From: Aporrectodea caliginosa
Taxonomy: Eukaryota; Annelida; Clitellata; Crassiclitellata; Lumbricidae
DNA length: 64,000 nt
Direction of reading: 5' to 3'
Assembly (NCBI GenBank): GCA_020284085.1
Contig: JACEVL010001189.1
Span: forward strand, 1 to 64,000
The notes beneath the pieces are model-generated. The model saw only the letters and a program-made list of their open reading frames with translations. It made no database searches and was not told the origin of the DNA. The position numbers were made by a program, and so were the translations under genes. This document shows, in pieces, positions 55,640-64,000 of the stretch; the first letter of the stretch is position 1; each line of letters starts with the position of its first letter.

Positions 55640-56165
55640 ACCAGATAAAATAAACAGTAAAGCATCTTACCAAAATAGCCATGGAACAATTATCTCCTCA
55701 ATAGTAAATTCATATAAATAATTGATTTGAAGAAAAATTATGGCGAGGTTGATTTAAAAAATCGTTGTGACAACAAAATGTCTAATTGGTCTAATAGCGG
55801 AAAATGACTCACATATTAATTGTCTTATAATTATAATTACTTGTATTTGTCTAGAATTATTAACGTTAGCCTGACTCTTTTAGCTAATTGTGTTACTTGC
55901 AACCTGTTGCGTTTTGTCAACTGGATTATTTTGAAATTAAACGAATATTGATTGACTTCTGATTCACTTTTTCACAGTTTTCGAGGTTTCTTTGTTTCAC
56001 GTTTTGAACCTGAGAATCAATGTCTGTTGATTATATACTAAGAATCGAATTAGACCGTCTTAATTTCAAACCATAAAAGCATAAGCCTCTATTAAGATTG
56101 ACACAATTATCAGCAGCTAACTATTGTGCCCAGCCTGCTTCTTCTCATTTTCATTAAACGAGTCC
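55640..56165. other. AT-rich spacer upstream of CTL copy 4 exon 2
   Basis: No coding, RNA or transposon features are recognised. 'attaaacgaatattgattg' near 55938 may be a retroelement tail. Confidence 0.4.
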
Positions 56166-56166
56166 A

Positions 56167-56167
<1 letters not shown>

Positions 56168-56227
<60 letters not shown>
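56168..56227. repeat. (TA)n microsatellite
   Basis: About 28 TA units. Confidence 0.95.
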
Positions 56228-56230
<3 letters not shown>

Positions 56231-56487
56231 TGTTCCTGAAAGAAAATGTTATTGAAAAAGTATAATCCTGTATACTTTAAAATAAGTTGTCGTGCATTTG
56301 AGAATTCCTCACCACAACACTTCGATGTTTGCAACTTGAGATGGCTGGACATTTAGAATGCAAGACATCATGTAAAATGACAATGACAATGACAATCTAG
56401 TTGGTAACTTTTAACTTTTAAACTATTTCTGAATGCTTCTTGAGCATACTTCTTTCAATTGTTAAGCGACTAATTGTGCTATTTCAG

Positions 56488-56676
56488 ATATGTGCCCACC
56501 TGGTTTCACTTATCTGCCTTCAGTTGGAAGTTGTTACCAAGTCGTATATGAAAGTCACAATTGGACCTCGGCTGGTAAGAGATGTCAACAGTTAAGTGGT
56601 GGATCTCACTTGGTCGTCATCACGAGTGCAGAAGAAAACAACGCACTGAAGACATTCCTTGTATCAGAGATTTCAA
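56488..56676 (+). CDS. CTL copy 4 exon 2
   Basis: Acceptor 'gctatttcag' at 56487, donor A|GTGCGT at 56677. No frame lesion; the reference exon for judging the copy-1 deletion. Confidence 0.85.
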
Positions 56677-59600
56677 GTGCGTATGAGTGTAAACAAGCTT
56701 GTATAGACAATGTATATTTGTATATGCATATAATATGCATGCATGTATTGTATGTGTGTATGTATGCTTACATGTATGAATGACATTGAATGTATGTGTG
56801 TATGTGTCAAGACACTTAATATTGAGCGCTTCAAACACCTTACTATGGCGTTGGACCATACCCCCAAGCCACAATTTTTTGGCTAACGGCTGGCTTGAGA
56901 AAATTTACGGCGGCTTTTCGGCTAGCCGTAAAATGACGTAAACTACCTTTTTGAGCTAGCCGTAAAAATATGGCTTGAAACATAGTTCGTTCAAAACGTG
57001 TATCAGCTATAGAGTTCCAAAAAGCCAATTAATTAGATATTAGGACATCTGCTACAATGCCATAAAAATGAACAATTAATAGTGGCAAACAAAAAGTCAT
57101 TCGAAACAGTACAGTTTCAATAAGTCTGAACTTGTACGGTAATCTACAAAGTCATAACTCTTTGAAACTAGCGGGAAAACTTAACAATCACAACTTTGTG
57201 CGAGTTCTAGCTGAATTAGCTGAATAAGTTTCCGGCGGCTACCCGTAAAACATTCTCTGCGGTTTTTCGGCTAAGCCGTAAAATTTCCGGCGGCTATCGG
57301 CTTCAAGAAAATTCGACTACCAAGAAAATTCGGCGGCTCGGCGGCTATGGCGGCGGCTTGGGGGTATACGTTGAACACGTGACTACCTCCTCTAAACAAG
57401 TGCGTTTTAAGACACAATGGAACATTTTTCCTGAACAGAGTAAACATGCTTCTTTGGATGTATGTATGTATGTATGTATGTATGTATGTATGTATGTATG
57501 TATGTATATATATATGTGTGTATATATATATATATATATGAATGTATGCATGCATGTATGTCTGTGTATGTTTGAATTTATGAATATATGTGTATAACTG
57601 TGTGTCAAAACAGTACAAAACAGTGCTCGTGTGTTATGGAAACTGTAACAAGCCACAGGAAGCCACAGGAAAGCCCGATAAGCTCGAGTTGATGCACGGA
57701 AGCGCGGCGCCTGTCTATCTCCACTAGTAGCAGAGCGCTAAGACCGGTGACCCGGTTGACCTGAGACCAGATCATCAAGTTTCCCGATGTGTGTCGGTGA
57801 CGTGTCGACTAACAATACAGCCTCACCAGTAAAAGAATTTTGAAGTTTATTCTGCCGAGAGGTCCATGTATAATATTATAATCTGCCAGATTGTCCAGTA
57901 GTCAGGTGTCACTGTTGAGGACGGACTGGACTGACGCATTCTGAACATCGAGAGGCCAGAATGTATTGCGATAGCCGAAGCGCGTCAGAATAAGTGATCG
58001 TAAGCTCCAAATTTGTAAAGCGCTACTCGAACGTTAAGAGCCGGTGTAACAAAATAGAGTATCCCCCATTAAAATTATATTATCCCCTTAGCGAAATGGA
58101 GTATCCGGCCGGATGAATGTGAACGGGAGGAACTATACCTTTTCATGCAAAAGTATCCCCATGAGTCGTACGAGATCATCCCCCCTTCAAAAAGTATCCC
58201 TCTGCAATTTAATTACAAACTGTGCAATTTAAGTCAATTATTTAAAACTATGTCAGTCGTGGTGATGTGCACAGTCATATCCTACTGATTGTTGACAGCT
58301 AATCGCGTAGTTTAGGTTGGCAAATTATTTCATGTGGTCGATTCAAAATGGATTGATGAAAAAATTATTTCTCTAAATGGAAGTGGGATTTATGAAACCA
58401 TTTCTGTGCTTATCCTTCGCAGGGCCAAAAGATTTTACGATACGTCGAGGTCCAAAAGGGGTAATTTTTTACCCTACTAAAATTTGTAATATCTCAGCTC
58501 ACAGGTACGCTACCGTAGCAAATGAAGTGTCGAATTTAATAGTTTCAAGGTCAAGGAGTCCATTTCTCGTAGTGCCAATAATGTGCAAATGTTACTTTCC
58601 AAGATAGCGGCCAATATGGGCGCCAAAACCCAACTAAATGTATTTCTCACTTCATAGTTAAGCTACCATAGCAAATAGAGTGTCTAATCGAATAGATTCA
58701 GGATCAGCGAATCGATTTCTTGTAGTGCTAATAGTGTGCGAGTGTTATTTTCCTAGATGGCGGCCAATATGGCCGCCAGAACACACACAAAATGTATATA
58801 TCAGCACATAGGTAAGCTACCGTAACAAATGAAGTGTCGATTTAATAGTTTCAAGGTCAAGAAATCCATTTCTCGTACTGCCAATAGTGTGCGAGTGTTA
58901 CTTTCAAGATGGCGGCCAATATGGCCGCTAAAGCACGAACAAGTGTATATCTCAGCTTATAGGTACGTTACTATAGCAAATACATGTAGAGCGTCTGGTT
59001 GAATAGTTTCAAGGTCAGCGAATCGATTTCTTGCAGTGCCAATTGTGTTCGAGTGTTACTTTCCAAGATGGCGGCCAATATGGCCGCCATAACCCACAAA
59101 ATGTATATCTCAGCTCATAGGCAAGCTACAGTAACAAATGAAGTGTCAAATTTTAATGGTTTGAAAGTTAGTCAATCGATTTCTCATAGTAGCAATAGTG
59201 TGGGAATGCTACTATCTAAGATGGCGGACAAAATAGCCGCCAAAACACAAAAATATGTATATATCAGCTCAATATTAGCTACAATAAAAAAAATGAAGAA
59301 TAAAATTTAATAGTTTCAAGATCAAGGAATCGCTTTCTTGTAGTGGCAATAGTGTTGGAATGATATTTTCCAAAATATCTATATCTCAGGAGACTCAGCT
59401 CATAGGTAAGCCACCGTAAGAAATGAAGTGTCGATTGCAATAGTTTCAAGGTCAAGGATTCTATTTCTCGTAGTGCCAATAGTGTGAGTGTTAATTTCCA
59501 AGATGGCGGCCATATTGGCCGCCAAAACACGAATATATATCTCATCTCATAGGTAAGCTGCAATAGCAAATAATGTGTCAACTTTTATAATTTCAAGGTC

Positions 59601-60659
59601 AAACAGTCCTTTTTCGCAGTAGAAATAGTTTGGAAATGATACTCTCTGAGATGGCGGACAATGTTGATTGATTGAATGTGGATGAAAAACAAATATGCAT
59701 ATTTCAGCTGTAAGTTTAGCTAAAATGAGAAATGAATGTCAAATAAAATACATTCAAGGTCAACATATCGATTTCTCGTAGTGGCAATAGTATGGGAACG
59801 TTACTATCAAAGATGGAGTCCATTATGGCCGCCAAAAGCAAAATATGAGCTGAAATATACAAATTTTTGTCTTTTGGCGCCATATGTGTATCTTACCTGA
59901 CAGCTGAGATACACATAGTTTTGTGTTTTGGGGAACATATTGGCCGCCATCTTGGAAAGTAAACTCACCACAATTATGCAATTGTTAAAACCTAATTCTT
60001 TGGTTGATTCAACACTTTATTTCTGAATTTGGGATACTTCTGAGCTCAGATATTTTTAATTATTTTATTATAGATATTTTTTATTTTTTCCCTATGTACG
60101 AAAAAATAACGACGTTGAGGACCAAATGGGATACATTTTTACCCCATGACACTTTGGACTCAAAAATCATTTCCCCACAACATGACATCATGGTGGTTAT
60201 GCTGTCAAAATATGTTTGGGGTGATAACTTGTAAACACATGCAACGTCAAATTAATACTCCCTACAGTTGCTCCGCAATCAACATCCAAATACCGCTGGG
60301 GTAATTATTTACCCCTCTTGGTCCTGCGAAGGTTAAACAGAAGCTGGGTTGATCGAAAGAATTTTTCCCGCAAATAGAAGCTGGATTGATGAAACTAAGT
60401 TTTTGATTAAACAGAAGCCTGATTGATGAAAATGATAGTTTTCGTGAGTGGATGCTGGATCCATGAGAATAGTTCTTTCCTTAAATTAAAGTTCCATTGG
60501 TAAATATGTTTGCTTAAATAGAATTTGGGTAATTTTGTTTCAATAAATGGAAGTAGGATTTATGAAAAAATTCCGATGACGTGGAAGCTGGACTGATGGT
60601 AGTTATCGTGGACATTGGTAGACTGCTTACTTGCCAACGTCAAAGAATCCAGTGAAGTC

Positions 60660-60739
<80 letters not shown>

Positions 60740-62483
60740 CTACTCTATCTACCCTTGTGCAAGTTGCAACATTGTCTAAAAGTTAGCCGATTCGGAAACT
60801 TGTGTAATGTGCGTCGTCTTCAACGCAATTACATGTACGACACAGTTTCATAACGGGACTACGGTGCTATTTGGGTGACTTGGTAGCTTGCGCTTGATAT
60901 CAGTCGTTTCGTATCTACAGGTACACCAGCAAAGACGCAGTTTTCCCTCCATATTGCCAATTACTAGCAAACTGACAGCGACGTTGCTACCAAAAATTGC
61001 GAAGCTTAGAGGATATAAGAGCGCACACAAATTAATTTTCTCAGCTAGCGCTAAACCAATGAAAAAACATGCAACTGAAACTGTGCAAACTTCACTGGAA
61101 GAGTGGCTCAAGTGGGAATTGTTCGCAGTGCAATGCCATAGTGAATGTCACTGAGTGCAAAGATTTATTCGCAAAAGGGAAACAAGCTGACTTGAACCAA
61201 TTTTGCACAAACTTACAGTCAAAGCAGCAAACATTAAGAATGAATTAAACAATCATGATTAACTAATGAAATTTGGTATGCACTGCCCAATAATTGTTGT
61301 CAGTTGTATAATCAATACGTCAAAAATTATACGCCCTGATAGAGCCGCTAAGTTGTTGAACTGAATTTGATCTGAAAGAGCGCATTCACTTTAGTGGAAG
61401 AGTGGTTAAAGGCGAACATTTAAAAAATGGACTTTTGAACTAGAGGGCTCACTTAGAGTCACTTGCTTTAAATATTTCTAGTTTTGGACTTTGATTAAAG
61501 CATATATATTCATAAATTATACGCATTTAAAAAATAATACATTATACCTGTGCATTTTTATCCACCGGGGGATGACTTTACACGATGGGAGATAGAAATT
61601 GATAATCCCCGCCATCCGGGGGGGATAAATTCATTCATCCCCCGGATAGTCTTAGGACGGATAGAATATCACAGGGACACCGGCAACAGATAATTTACGA
61701 GCGCTGCGTCGTGTCAGAGAGGTTGTCTGGAAATGGAGATCCGAGTCCGGCTGCCAGAGAGAACAGAGAGAGGACGTAGAAGAGGATGAATGTACGAGTT
61801 TCTTCGGCACCAAACTCAATTATTAATGTCTCCAATATTATTTGAGTTCAAAATACAGTAGGCCTGTCCGATTCGAATACGACTGAACCAGCCTACTTTA
61901 GTCATGGATTCTGCTTTTAAATTAATGATTTCGCATAATAATATTGAAGTAAAGAATACTTTTGTTAAGAGCTTTAATTGAGCAATTTCATTATTCAATC
62001 GAAAAGTAGCCTAGGATGCTTAGTTTTGCATAGACTGCTATGATTGCTGATTCCACTAAGCCAATACGATTCAATTTATATTTGTAACCTATACGAACAG
62101 CGGTAACAATGCATTTTTCCAACCAGTAGTAATTAGGGTTTGTCCTATAATCCAGCAACACAATAAATGAAAATACGATACTTCTTTTTAAAGAAATTGT
62201 AGGAAACGCTGCTTGCATACCGAGAGAAAAACCTGATAATGGAAACGTGTTTTGGACAAGTGGTCAACGTCAGATCGAAAACAACTGTCAAAGTAATTTC
62301 GTATGGAAACCATCAAGTGACGAAAGGCTGCCACTTGTCTTCTCCAGCTGGAAAGCAGGTGAACCTAACTGCGGCGGCACCACCAAGGAATCCTGCCTCC
62401 ATATATGGCCCAAAGAGAATTATCATTGGAACGATAATATGTGCAACATCCATATGTGCCCATTGTGCGAGTACGAACCTTAG
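56488..62483 (+). CDS. C-type lectin copy 4, exons 2 and 3 (exon 1 not found)
   Basis: Exon 2 (56488-56676, 189 nt) and exon 3 (62203-62483, 281 nt) join in phase 1 with intact frames and splice sites. They give 156 codons of CTL domain: MCPPGFTYLPSVGSC, YESHNWTSAGKRCQQLSGGS, HLVVITSAEENNALKTFLVS, then NAACIPREKPDNGNVFWTSG, FSSWKAGEPNC, WPKENYHWNDNMC and CPLCEYEP. EPN and WND are both canonical, so the calcium site looks functional. The signal-peptide exon is not visible between 41.4 and 56.5 kb; the N gap and damaged sequence at 46.5-47.4 kb lie where block S predicts it. Intron 2 (5.5 kb) carries a TA MITE and the 3.6-kb GCCGGTGTC element. It is either a complete gene with an unassembled exon or a 5'-deleted copy. 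Confidence 0.7.
56861..57364. mobile_element. MITE with CCCCCAAGCC ends and TA target duplication
   Basis: Flanked by TA; starts CCCCCAAGCCAC and ends GGCGGCTTGGGGG. Internally the word 'agccgtaaaa' and its complement 'ttacggc' recur at both ends. The paralogous intron of copy 3 (39780-39900) reads through without it, which confirms the insertion. A Tc1/mariner-type MITE is likely from the TA. Confidence 0.7.
57457..57545. repeat. (TATG)n and (TA)n microsatellite
   Basis: About eleven TATG units followed by TA repeats; short Tyr/His/Cys/Val-rich frames are artefacts. Confidence 0.95.
57600..58039 (+). other. CTL intron-2 homology (copy 4 versus copy 3) and LINE scrap
   Basis: About 57640-57860 aligns with 39910-40130: 'gagctataag/gagcgctaagac', 'ccggttgacctgagacc', 'catcaagt/catcatg' and 'attctgccgagag/ctctgtcgatag'. 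A minus LINE 3' end ('aatttgtaaagcgctactcg') lies at 58010-58035, continuing at 61690-61800, and received the GCCGGTGTC element. Confidence 0.55.
58410..60336. mobile_element. TTAA-type element with CCTTCGCAGG ends carrying a satellite array
   Basis: Left TTAT-CCTTCGCAGGGCCAA (58410) and right TTGGTCCTGCGAAGG-TTAA (to 60336) are inverted repeats. The right TTAA is intact and the left is mutated by one base. Subterminal 'ggggtaa...ttacccc' palindromes lie inside each end, a layout like the CCCTAGGG TTAA elements at 5.9, 11.1 and 22.95 kb, but the ends differ. It interrupts a small minisatellite ('gaagctggattgatgaaa') present on both sides. No transposase. Confidence 0.65.
58480..59975. repeat. 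~153-bp tandem array with GC-rich palindrome and YY1-like core
   Basis: About nine direct units. The 'aagatggcgg' word starts near 58601, 58754, 58906, 59065, 59218, 59500, 59648 and 59809, with a decayed unit near 59371; a final inverted half-unit lies near 59930. The best units contain the palindrome GGCGGCCAATATGGCCGCC preceded by AAGAT, i.e. AAGATGGCGGC, the textbook YY1 core. Other shared parts are 'atctcagctcataggtaagct', 'aatagtttcaaggtca' and 'tctcgtagtgccaatagtgtg'. Frames crossing the array are not genes. Confidence 0.85.
60340..60620 (+). repeat. Short minisatellite ('gaagctggattgatgaaa')
   Basis: Diverged ~38-bp units with 'aaatagaagctggattgatga' variants at 60340-60620, and a flanking piece at 58335-58400 on the other side of the TTAA element. 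Confidence 0.6.
60660..60737. repeat. (TC)n microsatellite
   Basis: About 38 CT units, one interruption. Confidence 0.97.
62203..62483 (+). CDS. CTL copy 4 exon 3
   Basis: Acceptor 'gaaattgtag' at 62202, stop TAG at 62481-62483. It has one more codon than copies 1 and 3. All exon-3 cysteines and EPN/WND are present. The 3' flank (62500-62760) is colinear with those of copies 1 and 3 and contains 'aaaaataaatatt'. Confidence 0.88.
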
Positions 62484-62783
62484 TTTTTGTAGATGAGATT
62501 TCGCATTTACGCGACCCCTCAATGATCCAATGAAAACAATCAATACTAGAGTCATATTATATCGAACTATTAAATCATAACTCTTCAAACTTATTAACTG
62601 ATTAACTTTTAGTTTATCCTAGACTTTAAAGAGCTTATTTTCAAAAATAAATATTGCTGCATCTGTTGCTTATTTTATGTTTAATAGGAATTTAAAACGT
62701 ATCACGTGTAAACTCGTTGTGAACGAGAACAGGTCGCTTCTCTTTCAAAGCTGGATATTTTATGTAGGCTACTCATAGCCAGT

Positions 62784-63306
62784 GATTCATTCATTCGTTC
62801 CGAAAATTTATATAACGCCTCTTCATGGAGCCGTTCTCAGCCCAGCCACGGCCAACGAGTAAGGACTTTAGCAATTGGTAGAAAGCAGTCAAATTATTCC
62901 GGGTATATAGCCTACATCACGCATGTAGGCAGAAACTGGGCATATTTAGGAATATGACCAATAAGCCGAACAGCAGAACGAAGGACCCGGTGAAGACGCC
63001 CTATTAAGCCAGATGGGTAACCAGCAAGAACCGAGCAGCAATGGTCAACTCTGCTGGTGACGAAGGCGTGAACTAGTACCACAGCAGCATCATTGTATGT
63101 CGTCAGCATATAGCTGGTGCAAGAGTCCACACGACAGTAGCAGGGAGCTAACGTCAGACGTGTAAAGAATGTAGAGCAGAGGACCCAACACCGATCCCTG
63201 GGGTTCCCCAAAAAGGGTAGGAACCCAGCGAGACCTAGAGGAGCCAGCAATAACACAGTTAGTGCTATCTGTGAGGAAAGAACGAAGCCAACAAAGTTGT
63301 GCACTA
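62784..63306 (-). mobile_element. Internally deleted non-LTR retrotransposon fragment
   Basis: The minus strand encodes NCVIAGSSRSRW, then PQGSVLGPLLYILYT-like codons in another frame. It jumps directly to VLVHAFVTSRVDHCCSVLAG and RLHRVLRSAVRLIGHIPKYA, so the catalytic YADD segment is deleted. The 3' UTR 'aagaggcgttatataaattttcgg' and GAAT tail (rc at 62787-62799) are the shared terminus. It lies just after the 3' flank of CTL copy 4. Confidence 0.7.
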
Positions 63307-64000
63307 AACCAATTTTTTAAAGTTAAATTTCAACTATTTTTCGACTAAAATAAAACAGTTTAACTATAGTTGGCAACTGATTTTGCAGAATGCATTATCT
63401 AGAACACTAGAAGATTGTTTGATTTGATGATTACCTGCCTTAATTGTAATTGTCTGTTTAAATTATTCTTTTATAATTGCGGTTATTTTATATGACCATG
63501 TGTCGGAAATTATTTAGAAGTTTAATCTTTAGTTTTATTAGATTTCATTTAAAATGTCGATTGTCTTGTAAAATGGCGACTGATGATCAACAGGCATTTT
63601 ATTACAGTCCGCAATAGAAGTTGATCGCATGTATAGAAGACACACTTGGACCTCTAGCGACTATCTTAAGTGCCTGTTGTACGTATGTGTGTAGTTTATG
63701 TGTTAAACTATTACATTGAGATATTATAGATCTCAAAGGGTTTCCTGTTTTATGTATTTAGGTAATCCATAGATGATGCCCAATTCATTTTTAACGTCAC
63801 TAATCCAGTTAAATTGTTTTTTAGTTAGATATGGTTTTAATTCGTTTATTAATGCCTTGGGTCAAGTCGGCAGCAGCCTCCCGGCTGCTATCTGTTGTTA
63901 TTATTATATTCGTTTATTGGCACACAAAAACAGCTGACACACAGCAACTGATTACAGCTAATTGAAAAGAATATTAAAGATAGAATCAAAATGTAAAACT
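63307..64000. other. Terminal spacer; retroelement tail near the right edge
   Basis: AT-rich, with no gene recognised. 'attattatattcgtttattg' at 63900-63920 is a minus-strand 'caataaacgaat' + (AAT)n tail like that at 16290, so a retroelement probably continues past the window edge. Confidence 0.45.

Larger units (their letters stand above)
58040..61684. mobile_element. Element with GCCGGTGTC inverted ends, copy 2 (3.6 kb), carrying nested TTAA element
   Basis: Begins GCCGGTGTAAC and ends GGGACACCGGC. The left subterminal 170 bp repeat 'aaaatAGAGTATCCCCC', 'gAAATGGAGTATCC' and 'aaaAAGTATCCC'; the right end has 'gggggatgactt', 'ggggggataaattc' and 'tcatcccccggata'. It is the same architecture as 50180-53512 with a diverged motif. 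It inserted inside a minus LINE scrap. The region 60742-61560 inside has open frames on both strands (about 88 codons each, overlapping) that match nothing I know. Confidence 0.65.

Noticed and set aside
56620..57656. His/Tyr/Thr/Ile-rich frames around 56.6-57.7 kb
   Set aside because: Antisense of lectin exon 2 plus TATG/TA microsatellite.
58999..59581. Open frames of ~100 codons on both strands
   Set aside because: They cross the ~153-bp tandem array; the repeated peptide phrases reflect the DNA repeat.
60848..61154. Overlapping ~88-codon frames on both strands
   Set aside because: They mirror each other, lie inside a GCCGGTGTC element and show no recognisable motif; too weak to call a gene.

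Overview
This is an animal (metazoan) nuclear window, not prokaryotic. Its genes are split by GT-AG introns, promoters have TATA boxes far upstream of short coding exons, and most of the DNA is retroelements, DNA transposons and microsatellites. The gene family (small secreted C-type lectins) and the repeats (CR1/Jockey-like non-LTR elements with short tandem tails, tRNA-derived SINEs, piggyBac-type TTAA elements, hAT, Tc1/mariner) suggest a marine invertebrate. The phylum cannot be fixed from the sequence alone.

The backbone is a decaying tandem cluster of one C-type-lectin (CTL) gene. The ancestral gene has three coding exons joined by phase-1 introns: exon 1 (signal peptide plus short neck), exon 2 (first half of the CTL domain) and exon 3 (second half, with the EPN sugar-binding motif and a CPLCEY ending). 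Copy 0 (about 1.6-1.9 kb) is an exon-1 remnant. Copy 1 (3922-9696) has all three exons but a 1-nt deletion in exon 2. Copy 2 (18292-20070) is an exon 1 torn apart by a ~1.6 kb composite insertion. Copy 3 (34295-41400) is intact and encodes 211 residues. Copy 4 (exons at 56488-56676 and 62203-62483) has good exons 2 and 3, but its exon 1 is not visible; an assembly gap (46465-46838) and corrupt sequence lie upstream. A divergent CTL-domain exon lies on the opposite strand at 17146-17359.

Each copy carries upstream DNA built from a ~150-bp repeat (as ~300-bp dimers in the first 1.6 kb), and a second shared block recurs between copies (about 2.0-2.6, 22.7, 31.6 and 45.4 kb). Cluster growth was therefore by segmental duplication. 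Two promoter-like blocks (29.3 and 44.0 kb) have no exon left behind them.

The introns and spacers are filled with mobile DNA, much of it nested. Three piggyBac-type TTAA elements share one set of ends (5.9, 11.1 and 22.95 kb), and a fourth with other ends lies at 58.4-60.3 kb. There is a hAT-like element with exact 8-bp target duplications (9794-12640) and a 423-bp hAT MITE (30728-31150). A mariner deletion derivative lies at 23.7-24.6 kb, and a dead transposase is split by a solo LTR (25.5-27.46 kb). A Foldback-like element sits inside lectin exon 1, and two dimeric SINE insertions are present. At least seven reverse-transcriptase fragments occur, one LINE inserted into another.

The least familiar material is a set of three elements with GCCGGTGTC inverted ends and subterminal arrays of a C-rich ~20-bp motif (44477-44820, 50180-53512, 58040-61684). 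The last encloses a ~153-bp tandem array in which most units carry a GC-rich palindrome and a YY1-like core.
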